From positions 56,785,221 to 56,849,220 of the forward strand of contig OX246740.1 of the NCBI GenBank assembly GCA_945910005.1: 64,000 nucleotides of DNA, read 5' to 3'. This stretch comes from Isoperla grammatica (Eukaryota > Arthropoda > Insecta > Plecoptera > Perlodidae). Of this stretch, positions 34,456-46,655 are shown in pieces. The first letter of the stretch is position 1. Each line of letters opens with the position of its first letter. Below the pieces are notes generated by a model. It was not told the DNA's origin. It was given only the letters and a program-made list of their open reading frames with translations, and ran no database searches. The position numbers and the translations under genes were made by a program.

Positions 34456-35938
34456 AAATATTATAATAACACTTGAAATAATCAGTATAGCTGCTGTTTT
34501 AGCTGTTTTATGTACGGAGAGAAATAAGACGACACAGAAGTTGCGCTAGATGTATTAGATCGTTTGTTTTGCGATGTCACAAACAAACAGTGGCCGGCCT
34601 GTGATGAGTTGGGTGTTCCAAGCATGAAACAACGATTAAACGTTCTCTTCAGTGTTCGGGTAGATCTCGAAGGAAAGAAGACAATTATCTTATCAGGTTT
34701 AATTTGTGCAATCAATGAAACTGCACTTGAGTTTTCTAGCTAATTTAATTTCAATTAATTTCCAGCAGGAACTTTGTTTTTACTAAGTACCAGTTGGAAT
34801 AATGTTGACATTCAAAAGACTTGAGCGGAAATTCCTTCGCGTTCCGAAGTGGTAATTTCTGTCTCTCTTCCTTTTGGAGACTTTAGTGACGGAAAAGTTA
34901 CATTCCTCCGAAAGAGTTTATATAGTTTCTGGCATTCTTTCGCGAAGCTTGTATATTAATTAACGGCCCCTTCTGTCGCGAGCTTCTCTGTAGCAAGCAC
35001 GACATTACGTTGAAACTTAGAGTCAGCGTCTTTGTTAACGGATGAGCTTCGAAACAAATATATCGCTACAGAAACACACTCAAACGTTTATGTTGATTAA
35101 AACAGAAGTAAATCATTTCGAAATGGGTCTTTTAAAAACTGTTTAAACTTAGTTTCCAATTCGTAGATGCTTACTCTTAATACTTGTACCAACGTCGTAA
35201 AACCTGCAGCAGAACCAAAGCAACGGAACGAAGTGTTTAAACCAAGCTCTTTGGGAAAATATCTGAAGCCTAGCGTACACAATTACGCTTGGTTTTCATG
35301 ACACTTAATTCAAGTTATGTTAATTATAAAGACCAGTTAAGAGTACTCAGACATCTAATAACCCCAATAAGCTTTCTAATTTCTGTGAACTTTCTGTATG
35401 AAAACCTCACGTAATAATAAAACAATGGTGTTTGCTTGCAATACTACGCACCCCATGTGTTGTATATAATAATATGTGTTGTGGACAGACACGCATTTAA
35501 AATTTTAATACAGAATTTGTTGGAGCAATAAAACATTTATAAAAAGGTTATTTCATTATCTAATTCTAAGAGATAATATATTTTGTTTTACTTTGGTCCA
35601 ATTTTGAATTGTTTTAATGCAATTTTAACATAAAGAGATGGATGGTTAGCAGCTAGGGTAGACATACAGTCTTAAATTAGTTCTAAAAGGTCTGAACACC
35701 TCCTAGCCCAAACCAAACTTTCCGAACTATCCGAATTGTTTATTCATCTATTTAATGGCACTCCTCCATTCAGTTATAAAACTTATCTACAACATACAAT
35801 GTTGTACGAGCTATACAACAGTTCGGCTGGTTCCACTCGAAGTTCCAACCTCGCTCTCGAACACAACAAAGAGTCGAAGTCGAAGTCGATTCACGTCTGT
35901 TGCTCCGTCAAAAGCCGACCCGCCTCTTTGATACTTAC
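34456..35938. other. No supported gene
   Basis: AT-rich, no repeat or coding signal identified. Confidence 0.45.
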
Positions 35939-35992
35939 CGAGTTGACGCTGAATAGATGCAACTTGGGCTCTGACGCGAAGCTTAATTGAAT
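35939..35992 (-). CDS. Candidate 54-nt exon (hypothesis)
   Basis: On the minus strand a pyrimidine-rich acceptor (GGTCCTTTCATCTTACCAG) precedes 54 nt that end at a consensus donor (GTAAGTAT). Two of three frames are open. One reads IKLRVRAQVASIQRQL, which looks like an amphipathic coding segment. No family is recognised. Chance pseudo-exons of this size do occur in introns, so confidence is low. Confidence 0.25.
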
Positions 35993-38500
35993 CTGGTAAG
36001 ATGAAAGGACCAATTTAAGACGTTAATTGTTCAGGTTCTAATTGATATAAGTCCCCTTTCAAAGATGAAGGAAGGAAATGTGTAAATTAATATAGAGTGC
36101 AATTTATAGGCAATCTAGTGCGTAGTATGTTCTCAATGCATGTGAGCGACGGAGCTGGGTCTTGAAGTAACCGATACAAGGTAAGGGGTAAAATGTACAG
36201 AAATTGAGTACAGCTTTAAAACTTAATTTAATACAACACTGTACAACATTTTATGATCAACGTATTAAATTTCCACTGCATTTTCTTGAGTACATACAAC
36301 TTGGAATAGCAAAACAATAATCGAAACGTTACTATTCTTAAGATCGTAAAATCGGCATCCGATATGTACACATTTTAAAATAACCTTTCAAAGTACGATG
36401 ATTATTGTTCTTATGTATAACTAGTTAGCAATTCTAAAGACCAGGCATACGAAGCAATTCTGATATCGTTCATCGTAGAAGTTTGAGAGGTTGATACATA
36501 ACAAATGTTATGTACAAGTGTGTATGGTATGCTTATAATAATGTATGCTCCATGTATAATATGTAAATGGAAGCACTGACACGTATACATGTGAATTATT
36601 CTACATTATCCACGTAGCAGAGGTGATATTTTATTTATAAATATCACCTGAGCTTCATATCTTCTTTAGCCAGTAATAATGTAATGTTGTTCACAGTATT
36701 ATCTTGGGTGAAGTAGATATTATAATCAGGGTAATGGTGACAGATGTGAAGTATGCGCTCTATGCAACGCATGGTCTAATGCTGTACGCTCCGCCAACCA
36801 CGTGGTACAGTCACGTACAAGTCTCGCCATACATCAGACACTGTTCTATTTTATCTTGAAAATACAACAAGTAGATAAGCAAAACATCTCATTAAATATA
36901 TGTGAATCTATAATGTCACTTCTAGAAAGGTGTTTTAAAGAAAACTGCCACATACGCAAGGTGTAATAGTCCATTGAATGTAGTGTTGAAACTCGGGTAG
37001 TATTTCAGAGCATGGTCTGCCGGGTTTCAGGAGGGTAGAAGGAAGCAAAACAAATGTGTTAGTGGATTGGTACACGAGATTGTTACCGTCTGCTGAAGTG
37101 ACTGTGGTCAGAGAGATTACTGGGTTCAACGGTGGCCTTGACCCCTTCTAGTGTGAATGCCGTGTCCCGATTGGCTCGCCGGCTAACGTGTCATCGTGCA
37201 CGCTACAGCAGGGACACCCACCGAACATTATCATACCCGACGGCAATATTATCACTTATCAGCGTTGTATTCGACGCACCTCGATCACAGTAGAAGCAAT
37301 AAGTCCCAGAAGGCCCCGCGCGCGACGAGGGCGCTACGGGCGCTGGTGGTTCCTTTGATCACCGCCGCGTGCGTGAGTGTTCTGTTTGTTTGTCTCTTCA
37401 GAGTTACAAAGTTATGTTCTTTGTGCTGCAGAAAGTTGGCCAACAGATTGTCACAGTGACTCTTTAATAAGACGCTTAGGTTTTGACGAGACTCCCGAAG
37501 AAAGTTAAGCTTTAGGTTTTCTTTGATGTGATGTGCGAGTCTGCTGTGATAATGCAGGCGCGCCTGTTCAACGTGTACGAACATACTATGGAGGTGATAT
37601 CAGGTGACGAGCGTAGCTGGGAGACAGGAGACGTGCGCGTGAGACATTTGAGACACATGAGACAGTCAGGAGACACGAGACAAAACTAATGAGAAAAGAG
37701 ACTGAAGAAAGTTGACAGAACGTGAGACATAAAACAAACATCAGAGTTTGTTTCGGCTTCTAATTAGGGGTTTATTCAGAGTACCACAACATTTTTATCG
37801 TTCACTGATTTTAATTGTATACAGAATTAAACTTATCTGTTATATGAATCCAATTAAATAACTAATTTATTCGTCCAATTACAATACTGTTATATTTAAT
37901 TCTTCGCCTGGGGACGTGTGTAGCGCATGTTCAATTAGGGCGTCGATACATTCATCTCATTTTAATGTAATTAATTAATTAAATACAAACAACTAAAACA
38001 ACCTCCCGATGGATCCGAACACCGACTCGATATAGTTGTTGATACTGACTCTTTTTTAGTTTGTTTTAAACGTGCGCTAATGCAGTAGGTTTTGTGAAAG
38101 TTGCTTTTATTTTTGAGTGATTTTTGTGATTTAAATTATGTTTTGTTTTATTTTTAGTTAGTAAAAAATGTTTTACGTCTGTATTGTTAGCTTTTCAGTG
38201 AATGGTTAGCTATTTTAATTAATAACACTTGTAGCCGCAAAACGTAAACTATTGGAGGGCTTGATTAATTAGATAACGTGCTTAGAAGCACTTTCGTACA
38301 CTGCGACCAGAGCATCTGGAAATATGTTATTTTGTCAATATTAGAAATATATTATTGTTTTTACTTTTATTTTTTCTTCGTCAAACATCTCATTTTGATG
38401 CCAAAAGATGAACTATTACATAGTATGTATTGTACTTTCAATAGCTCTTTATTTTATTTTATTTAGGGTTGATGTTTTATGCCTGTTTTTAAATTTACAG
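35993..38500. other. No supported gene; one perfect hairpin
   Basis: An 11-bp perfect stem (AGGTGATATTT at 36621-36631 with AAATATCACCT at 36639-36649) has a 7-nt loop. The 99-residue minus frame at 37285-37584 has balanced composition but no recognised domain, and the opposite strand is also open. Confidence 0.4.
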
Positions 38501-38600
38501 ATTTTGATGGGAGCCATTTGTCGCGTCTTGTATCTATGGAAACACGTCAATGTATTCTTATATTCCATTTTTCTACAAAACACGTGTGTCTTCACATTTC
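38501..38600 (+). CDS. Candidate exon, 3' end undetermined (hypothesis)
   Basis: A strong acceptor (GCCTGTTTTTAAATTTACAG) ends at 38500. The frame that skips two bases reads FDGSHLSRLVSMETRQ and stays open until about 38610. I cannot place the donor. The acceptor quality and the nearby candidate exon at 38749 are the only support. The range end is arbitrary. Confidence 0.2.
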
Positions 38601-38748
38601 CGATTCTTGAAATCTCATCGGCAACAGGCCCTAACCCCATTTTCCAAACACCCTCTCGCAAATCCCCATCCTTTTATTTAGAGTAGCTATGCCACGTATT
38701 TTGTATGTGTAACATATTGACGTTTGTTTTCCTTGTTTGTGGTTTCAG

Positions 38749-38796
38749 AAGTTGCCCATGCAATTCCACGTCTGACAGGCTTCGAGTCAATCAATG
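38749..38796 (+). CDS. Candidate 48-nt microexon (hypothesis)
   Basis: A strong pyrimidine-rich acceptor (GTTTTCCTTGTTTGTGGTTTCAG region, ending at 38748) and a consensus donor GTGAGT at 38797 flank 48 nt. Two of three frames are open. One reads VAHAIPRLTGFESIN and begins in the same phase as the candidate at 38501. This is the best splice-site pair I found in the window. No protein family is recognised. If it is real, the surrounding sequence is intronic. Confidence 0.33.
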
Positions 38797-38839
38797 GTGA
38801 GTGGATTGTTTGGACGTGTCTCAACGTGTTTGGTTGTGC

Positions 38840-38841
<2 letters not shown>

Positions 38842-38884
<43 letters not shown>
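38842..38884. repeat. (GA)n microsatellite
   Basis: A pure GA run of about 43 bp, 45 bp downstream of the candidate microexon. Confidence 0.97.
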
Positions 38885-38886
<2 letters not shown>

Positions 38887-41100
38887 GCGAGACAGAAAGC
38901 TGATAAATTATTCAGAAGATGCATTTTTTCTCGCGTCCAAAACTCTAGATAACTTGGACGTTTTTTTCGAGGAAACATGACAAATAATTTATCAATATAT
39001 ATTGAAAAATGGTCTCCACGATTTTACAATATATTAGAACAAGACCGCGGGAATTGGTTAAAGTGGATTTACATGTTGTGAGAGTACACAACCCGAGGGC
39101 GTTAAAAAAACGAGACTCATTTTTTAAGGGTTTTGGAAAGTTTGAAATACTTTGCTTGGTTGAAAGTAAGACCCTTTGAAAGGAGTGTGTGTGTGGGGGT
39201 GGGACGAAGCGTGGTTGCATTAGGAAATTAAATTTATACCCTAATGTTTCTGTTTGATGATAACATAGATTGGAATAACCCTCTTCAATCTTCTTGTATG
39301 AAATATCAAGTTTCGTTCCTGTCGTGAAAAGTTGTTGTAGATACGAGCCGTGGTGTGGACTGCGGACAGCCTCTGAATCGTAAATGCCAGGTTTTCTATA
39401 TTATATCTGACGGTTGACTCTTATTCTTTATAGAACCATCTCTGTTGTTTTCTACATTCTACAAAAAGTTCATCCTTACTAAAAGTTACACCTGAAAATT
39501 TACTTTGTTACAAAATAATGATCCTACTAAATCTTAAGTAGTATGTTCTACTGAAATAACGCGATTTTGTAATCAAATAGTTTGGCATTGTACAACTAAA
39601 ATAATTTTGTTTATTAATACTTTACTATTCACTTGTGCTGCATTTTCATGAGGCAGGTGTATTATTTTAGATCAGCGCTCTCCTCTTAATTAGAGAGTAA
39701 ACTGAAAGAAGTTATGTGACAGCGCGAAGGAAAATTGGTGACTTTCGTTAGGAACTGTTGGTTATAATAATTAAGATGAAAAAAAAAAAAAAAAAAAAGA
39801 TGTAAAAGTGCAGTGACATCTTCCGGTCCTTGGTCGTGTTTAGGGAGCCACAAACCGGCAATATAGACTGATATTAGTATCGGTCCAGGAACATTGGTTT
39901 GCATCGTGTAGTTCAATACTTTGCCCAGCTGGTATGACATCACTTTTAGATTTATGTTGATGTCGTTTATAAATAACGTTGTATCATCTTCTTTAATGTC
40001 TACCCCAGCCCTTGTTGGTACTGTGTGGCGCATTTCTTAAACCCATATCGATATATATAGCTACACCCACCCCCCTGCTCTCGCCCCCTTCCCCCTACAT
40101 TCCATTCTAACTTCTACAAGAGCTACTCTATCGATACTTTCGCTGTAATGAGACTCGATTTTGTATTATACTTGCTTACATCGTTTTAAATAAAAATTAT
40201 AGAAAGACAAATAATCTTTAAATTTAAATTACGGAATACTTTTTTAATATAAAATATTTTCTAAATGGAACTAAAATGTAAAAAGTTGACCAATTTGGTA
40301 CGAATATGCTGGACGTCCAGAAATTTAGTGTTATTGTATAGACAAATATCTTTTAATTTGCCTTGTAATATTCTTGCAAATCGTTCTAAGTCTGCGTTCT
40401 ATACTTGTTTTATTTATTCTATACAAAGGCGGCCACATGTGTTGTTACAATGTGAAGTACATCGTCAATTGTATCGCGGTATAATGCGACATGTTTGTGT
40501 GTTCCATCCAACCACACTCAGCCAGTGTTTGTTATTAGTTTACAGCCATGACGCGAGACCCGGCACAACATTCTTGACGTTTGTTACTAGTTTTCAAAAC
40601 TTTTTCGCTTACTACATTTCAAAGTGAGAAATTTTCTCTACGTTTTGTTTCGGAAACTTAGAACTTTTCCATCTGTTTCATTATTAAAGCCAATTGCTTC
40701 CAATTTCTCGGAAGCTTCTGTGAATACGTCCCTCAAGTGAGCGAGCAAGATAAAAGCAAAGAGCTTCAGCGCTCCAGAGATGGTCCCTTTACGAAATTAA
40801 ATGGGACGTTGCAATATTTCTTGGAATAAGCGTTATGAACGTATCTCGTTCTTGGTTGTATAGTGACATTGTTGCCATTTAGACCTCCAAGTTTCACAAT
40901 CACGTTGACAAACAATGTCGATGTCTCGGTCGATAAAGAAGTCCAACGAGATCGAAATTTTCGCGCTTTCAACTTATATATTTTACTATTTGTCAACCTT
41001 GTTAAGTTGTTCATCGTCTACAATCTAACAATCACTACATCATGGTTTAACTGGTGACAAGGTGGGAATAGTTTAAATGTTTCGTTTAGATTTTTGTATC
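38885..41100. other. No supported gene; A20 run
   Basis: A 20-base A run is at 39779-39798. The 115-residue minus frame at 39686-40033 and the 120-residue plus frame at 40265-40627 show no motif. Confidence 0.45.
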
Positions 41101-44100
41101 TCTCTCCACCGCTGAAAAGCTCTGATCTAGTGAACTAGTGAGCCCCCACACAACACACAGCTCACAGTTATTGATTGTGTCTCTAGTTAACTCTCTCTCC
41201 ACCGCTGAAAAGCTCTGATCTAGTGAACTAGTGAGCCCCCACACAACACACAGCTCACAGTTATTGATTGTGTCTCTAGTTAACTCTCTCTCCACCGCTG
41301 AAAAGCTCTGATCTAGTGAACTAGTGAGGCCCCACACAACACACAGCTCACAGTTATTGATTGTGTCTCTAGTTAACTCTCTCTCCACCGCTGAAAAGCT
41401 CTGATCTAGTGAACTAGTGAGGCCCCACACAACACACAGCTCACAGTTATTGATTGTGTCTCTAGTTAACTCTCTCTCCACCGCTGAAAAGCTCTGATCT
41501 AGTGAACTAGTGAGGCCCCACACAACACACAGCTCACAGTTATTGATTGTGTCTCTAGTTAACTCTCTCTCCACCGCTGAAAAGCTCTGATCTAGTGAAC
41601 TAGTGAGGCCCCACACAGCACACAGCTAACAGTTATTGATTGTGTCTCTAGTTAACTCTCTCTCCACCGCTGAAAAGCTCTGATCTAGTGAACTAGTGAG
41701 GCCCCACACAACACACAGCTCACAGTTATTGATTGTGTCTCTAGTTAACTCTCTCTCCACCGCTGAAAAGCTCTGATCTAGTGGAACTAGTGAGGCCCCA
41801 CACAACACACAGCTCACAGTTATTGATTGTGTCTCTAGTTAACTCTCTCTCCACCGCTGAAAAGCTCTGATCTAGTGAACTAGTGAGGCCCCACGCAACA
41901 CACAGCTCACAGTTATTGATTGTGTCTCTAGTTAACTCTCTCTCCACCGCTGAAAAGCTCTGATCTAGTGAACTAGTGAGGCCCCACACAACACACAGCT
42001 CACAGTTATTGATTGTGTCTCTAGTTAACTCTCTCTCCACCGCTGAAAAGCTCTGATCTAGTTAACTAGTGAGGCCCCACACAACACACAGCTCACAGTT
42101 ATTGATTGTGTCTCTAGTTAACTCTCTCTCCACCGCTGAAAAGCTCTGATCTAGTGAACTAGTGAGCCCCCACACAACACACAGCTCACAGTTATTGATT
42201 GTGTCTCTAGTTAACTCTCTCTCCACCGCTGAAAAGCTCTGATCTAGTGAACTAGTGAGGCTCCACACAACACACAGCACACAGTTATTGATTGTGTCTC
42301 TAGTTAACTCTCTCTCCACCGCTGAAAAGCTCTGATCTAGTGAACTAGTGAGGCCCCACACAACACACAGCTCACAGTTATTGATTGTGTCTCTAGTTAA
42401 CTCTCTCTCCACCGCTGAAAAGCTCTGATCTAGTGAACTAGTGAGCCCCCACACAACACACAGCTCACAGTTATTGATTGTGTCTCTAGTTAACTCTCTC
42501 TCTCCACCGCTGAAAAGCTCTGATCTAGTGAACTAGTGAGCCCCCACACAACACACAGCTCACAGTTATTGATTGTGTCTCTAGTAAACTCTCTCTCTCC
42601 ACCGCTGAAAAGCTCTGATCTAGTGAACTAGTGAGGCCCCACACAACACACAGCTCACAGTTATTGATTGTGTCTCTAGTTAACTCTCTCTCCACCGCTG
42701 AAAAGCTCTGATCTAGTGAACTAGTGAGGCTCCACACAACACACAGCTCACAGTTATTGATTGTGTCTCTAGTTAACTCTCTCTCCACCGCTGAAAAGCT
42801 CTGATCTAGTGAACTAGTGAGGCTCCACACAACACACAGCACACAGTTATTGATTGTGTCTCTAGTTAACTCTCTCTCCACCGCTGAAAAGCTCTGATCT
42901 AGTGAACTAGTGAGGCTCCACACAACACACAGCACACAGTTATTGATTGTGTCTCTAGTTAACTCTCTCTCCACCGCTGAAAAGCTCTGATCTAGTGAAC
43001 TAGTGAGGCTCCACACAACACACAGCTCACAGTTATTGATTGTGTCTCTAGTTAACTCTCTCTCCACCGCTGAAAAGCTCTGATCTAGTGAACTAGTGAG
43101 GCCCCACACAACACACAGCTCACAGTTATTGATTGTGTCTCTAGTTAACTCTCTCTCCACCGCTGAAAAGCTCTGATCTAGTGAACTAGTGAGGCCCCAC
43201 ACAACACACAGCTCACAGTTATTGATTGTGTCTCTAGTTAACTCTCTCTCCACCGCTGAAAAGCTCTGATCTAGTGAACTAGTGAGGCCCCACACAACAC
43301 ACAGCTCACAGTTATTGATTGTGTCTCTAGTTAACTCTCTCTCCACCGCTGAAAAGCTCTGATCTAGTGAACTAGTGAGGCCCCACACAACACACAGCTC
43401 ACAGTTATTGATTGTGTCTCTAGTTAACTCTCTCTCCACCGCTGAAAAGCTCTGATCTAGTGAACTAGTGAGGCCCCACGCAACACACAGCTCACAGTTA
43501 TTGATTGTGTCTCTAGTTAACTCTCTCTCCACCGCTGAAAAGCTCTGATCTAGTGAACTAGTGAGGCCCCACACAACACACAGCTCACAGTTATTGATTG
43601 TGTCTCTAGTTAACTCTCTCTCCACCGCTGAAAAGCTCTGATCTAGTGAACTAGTGAGGCCCCACACAACACACAGCTCACAGTTATTGATTGTGTCTCT
43701 AGTAAACTCTCTCTCTCCACCGCTGAAAAGCTCTGATCTAGTGAACTAGTGAGGCCCCACACAACACACAGCTCACAGTTATTGATTGTGTCTCTAGTTA
43801 ACTCTCTCTCCACCGCTGAAAAGCTCTGATCTAGTGAACTAGTGAGGCCCCACACAGCACACAGCTCACAGTTATTGATTGTGTCTCTAGTTAACTCTCT
43901 CTCCACCGCTGAAAAGCTCTGATCTAGTGAACTAGTGAGGCCCCACACAACACACAGCTCACAGTTATTGATTGTGTCTCTAGTTAACTCTCTCTCCACC
44001 GCTGAAAAGCTCTGATCTAGTGAACTAGTGAGGCTCCACACAACACACAGCTCACAGTTATTGATTGTGTCTCTAGTTAACTCTCTCTCCACCGCTGAAA

Positions 44101-44303
44101 AGCTCTGATCTAGTGAACTAGTGAGCCCCCACACAACACACAGCTCACAGTTATTGATTGTGTCTCTAGTTAACTCTCTCTCCACCGCTGAAAAGCTCTG
44201 ATCTAGTGAACTAGTGAGGCCCCACACAACACACAGCTCACAGTTATTGATTGTGTCTCTAGTTAACTCTCTCTCCACCGCTGAAAAGCTCTGATCTAGT
44301 GAA
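41101..44303. repeat. 93-bp minisatellite, about 34.5 copies
   Basis: The marker ACCGCTGAAAAGCTCTGATC repeats every 93 bp from 41108, with 34 full units and a partial last one ending at about 44303. Units are nearly identical. Variation is limited to a few sites: AGCCCCC, AGGCCCC or AGGCTCC; CACGCAAC; CAGCACAC; a 1-bp insertion near 41782; and CT+2 expansions near 42492, 42592 and 43706. Because 93 is divisible by 3, long minus frames (up to 380 residues, 31-residue unit) stay open until a CT+2 unit breaks them. The variants are mostly amino-acid changing, so I see no sign of coding constraint. Confidence 0.97.
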
Positions 44304-45627
44304 GCGACGTGTTTATCTTGTTTGATGACGGGCGGCATAAATTTATATTGACTTTTATCGAGATGCCAGCGTGGCTTCCGATATTCGATAGGGCCGCGCG
44401 CGGAGGCCCCGGTGAAATATGTCGAGGGGGGAGGGGGATAAAGCGGGGGGGGGGGTTATTACTCGGAAACAATGCCTGTGACCGCGACCCCACCGTGCGA
44501 TCGTGTAGATGATGTTTTGTATTGTTCGGCAGTCCGGCAGCTTTCATTACAGACAATGGGTGACAGTTTATTTGTCACGGTCCCGATACGGGACAAAGCA
44601 ACGCTTAGATCTGTCCAATATGTTGAGGTGTATTAGGTGGCCGCGTGGTATAGTCCGAGCCGTGTGGAACCAAAGGAAGAAGGTTCGAATCCCTCACTAT
44701 TAATGTGTTGCTTCGTTGACCTTCTTCTGTATGTCACGCATCGTATCAAAGGAATAAAGGCGTTCACGGGGTGGACAAGTAACATAACGTGATTTAAACT
44801 TATCATAGGTTTGTTGAGATTGGTTTATTAAAGTCAGCATATTAACCTTAGCAAATGTGTGCGTTTGAAAGCTATGCAAAATACTGCAAAAGCGACCTAA
44901 GACCTGATTGAATGATGTTGCCATGTGTCGCATTCAGTAATGGTGTATTTTCTGAACGATGCGGCTCTTGCTCTCGGCTGCAGCCATGGGTTTGTAGTGT
45001 ACAGACACAGGGACTATAAGAATAATTGCTTTATTTGCGACGTTCATGCGGATTCGGATTCCAGCCTTCTGATTGGTCCGAACACTATTTCCTCGTCTAA
45101 TTCACGTACATTGCATTAAAAAGAGAATCAAGCGAAGTCATAAAGAAGAACCCTAGTTTAAAAGTACCGTCCAGTAATCATTTCAACAAAAACCAACTGA
45201 TGGTGGCTGTAAAGTTTCCATGCCGCTATAAACGTAACAACTGGCTGTGAAGCTCACGCCTTACACAGTAATACGTCCATCACATTGCGTCCCACAATGC
45301 ACCGCGCCTCGCTGTGAGCGGGGCTCGCGGGCCGCGTGTTGCCGCCAGGGATCACACGGACCGCAAAGCCTCAGACTCACGCACAATGGAAAGTTACCCC
45401 AGCGCGAGAGAAGTGTGAGCGACTCACAATGGAAACACGTCCACGTTCAAAATGCTATAAAGTCCTTTCTCAAGTATCTGAATTTCAACCGTGCGCGCTT
45501 TTGAAAAAAGAAGAAAAAAACTGTTTTTACTCTCGCCGAGTTTACTTTTTGCCACATAGAAACCCTTGAAATTAGATAAATATTTTTCTTGGCGGTAAAA
45601 GCAGCGAGTGTGTGTGTTGTAGTGTGT
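44304..45627. other. No supported gene
   Basis: It holds a G-rich patch (44408-44454) and the tRNA-like unit at 44631-44703. A CpG-rich stretch is at 45280-45420. A 27-nt minus-strand segment ending in the donor GTGAGTCG near 45424 is too short to call. Confidence 0.4.
44631..44703 (+). repeat. tRNA-like unit, probable SINE head or tRNA pseudogene
   Basis: A box TGGCCGCGTGG (44638-44648, one base off consensus) and a perfect B box GGTTCGAATCC (44682-44692) are spaced 44 bases apart, as in a real tRNA. The T arm pairs with one mismatch. The acceptor and D stems pair poorly, and no clear anticodon loop can be drawn, so a functional tRNA is unlikely. Confidence 0.5.
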
Positions 45628-45635
45628 TCGTTTAG
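45628..45635. repeat. Target-site duplication (left) of the hAT element
   Basis: TCGTTTAG, identical to 46345-46352. Eight base pairs is the standard hAT duplication length. Confidence 0.9.
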
Positions 45636-46344
45636 CAGTGGCGACGCTAGGATGTTGCATTAGGGGAGGCGGTTCAGGGGCGAGTATGCCAGTTGGGGGC
45701 GCAAACGCTATCGCAATCTGGACGTGTAAAATACACCCCCCTCCCCCCCCCCCCCCCCCCCGACATCGTGTACCCTTGGATTTTGGATTGTTGTACTAAA
45801 CTGGAAGAAAATGTGTTATTATGCTCGTTCTTGTACTCAGCATCAAACCGCAGGACGACTTGTTGCAAATAGATGACATTGACGATTGATTTTTCAATGG
45901 ATAAAATTGGATAATATTGTCAAATCTCGAAGGAGATTGTTGCAAACGTAAGACACGGAAGGTGCGCTCGCAACCTGCACTTGATGCAGGATAACAATGA
46001 ATGAAGTCCCGCAAAGTTAATAGTCACCGAATAATTGAACCAACTGAAAGATTGTCATGAAAATGTTCGTGGCGTTCTTCGTTATGTCATCAGAACGTGG
46101 TCGGTTAGATTACTAGAATTGGGATTTTAATAAATAATTAGTCCCTATTAGAGTATCTTTACAGTATACAGTATACACTTCAAAAGTAAATAAATAATAT
46201 ATGTATCTGACAATTGAACGCGGTTTTGAATCCATATCGATTGTCTAGTAGTAAATACTGGTTGGGGGGGGGGGCGACTGGGGGGGCGAAGGCGATGCTC
46301 GGGGGGGCGACTGCCCCCCCGTGCCTCCCCTTAGCGTCGCCCCT
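45636..46344. mobile_element. Deleted hAT transposon, 709 bp
   Basis: Terminal inverted repeats CAGTGGCGACGCTA (left) and CAGGGGCGACGCTA (right, reversed) differ at one base. They lie between perfect 8-bp duplications TCGTTTAG. CAG-starting ends, 8-bp duplications and an internal hAT C-terminal motif on the minus strand together identify a hAT element. Its length is far below that of an autonomous copy, so it is a deletion derivative. A C19 run (45743-45761) and several G/C-rich blocks lie inside. Near-identical ends and perfect duplications suggest fairly recent insertion. Confidence 0.9.
45930..46014 (-). pseudogene. hAT transposase C-terminal fragment
   Basis: The minus frame reads YPASSAGCERTFRVLR, matching the conserved P-x-SSA-x-x-ER-x-F block of the hAT dimerisation domain at the transposase C-terminus. 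The reading then shifts frame, and no DDE core or BED finger remains in the element. It is a relic of the transposase and cannot encode a working one. Confidence 0.75.
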
Positions 46345-46352
46345 GTCGTTTA
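46345..46352. repeat. Target-site duplication (right) of the hAT element
   Basis: TCGTTTAG, matching 45628-45635. It overlaps the stop codon region of the minus frame at 46350-46655. Confidence 0.9.
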
Positions 46353-46655
46353 GTCGACACCAAGCTGAGCGCTTTCGTCCAGGAACGCTCGTTCGCTCTG
46401 CTGCTTCGGCAATTTAATGTCGCACACGTCCTGGAGAGTTTCCACTTCTTGTGGAAGTAAGGTTTTTTTTGTTAAGTTGAAGCTTTGCACGAGTCTGGCG
46501 CTCTTGAGTCGCGTTGACGCTGCTTCAAACACGCTGCCAGCGAGACACACGACTTTCGACGGAAACTTGACAAAAACAACATGGAGCACGGACTGTAATT
46601 GCATTTCCTTATGCTTGCGCATGTGATGTATCCATAGTGAAATACTTCCATCCAT
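46350..46655 (-). CDS. Unrecognised 101-residue minus frame
   Basis: The frame is GC-richer than its surroundings and has balanced, protein-like composition. Its C-terminal half is charged, with LPQEVETLQDVCDIKLP and SERAFLD. I recognise no domain, signal peptide or membrane segment. It ends exactly where the hAT element inserted. The stop TAA lies in the target duplication and would have been present before insertion, so the transposon did not truncate it. It may be the 3' exon of a gene or a chance frame. A Kazal-like candidate exon lies on the same strand 632 bp upstream. A link between the two is speculation. Confidence 0.28.
   Translation of the reverse strand: MDGSISLWIHHMRKHKEMQLQSVLHVVFVKFPSKVVCLAGSVFEAASTRLKSARLVQSFNLTKKTLLPQEVETLQDVCDIKLPKQQSERAFLDESAQLGVD

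Noticed and set aside
41086..44338. Long minus-strand ORFs (up to 380 residues) with a 31-residue repeat
   Set aside because: They follow from a 93-bp unit length divisible by three. Variants are mostly nonsynonymous and CT+2 units break the frame, so I annotate a minisatellite and not a repeat protein.
44631..44703. Functional tRNA gene
   Set aside because: A and B boxes are well spaced but the acceptor and D stems pair poorly and no anticodon loop is clear, so it is kept only as a tRNA-like unit.
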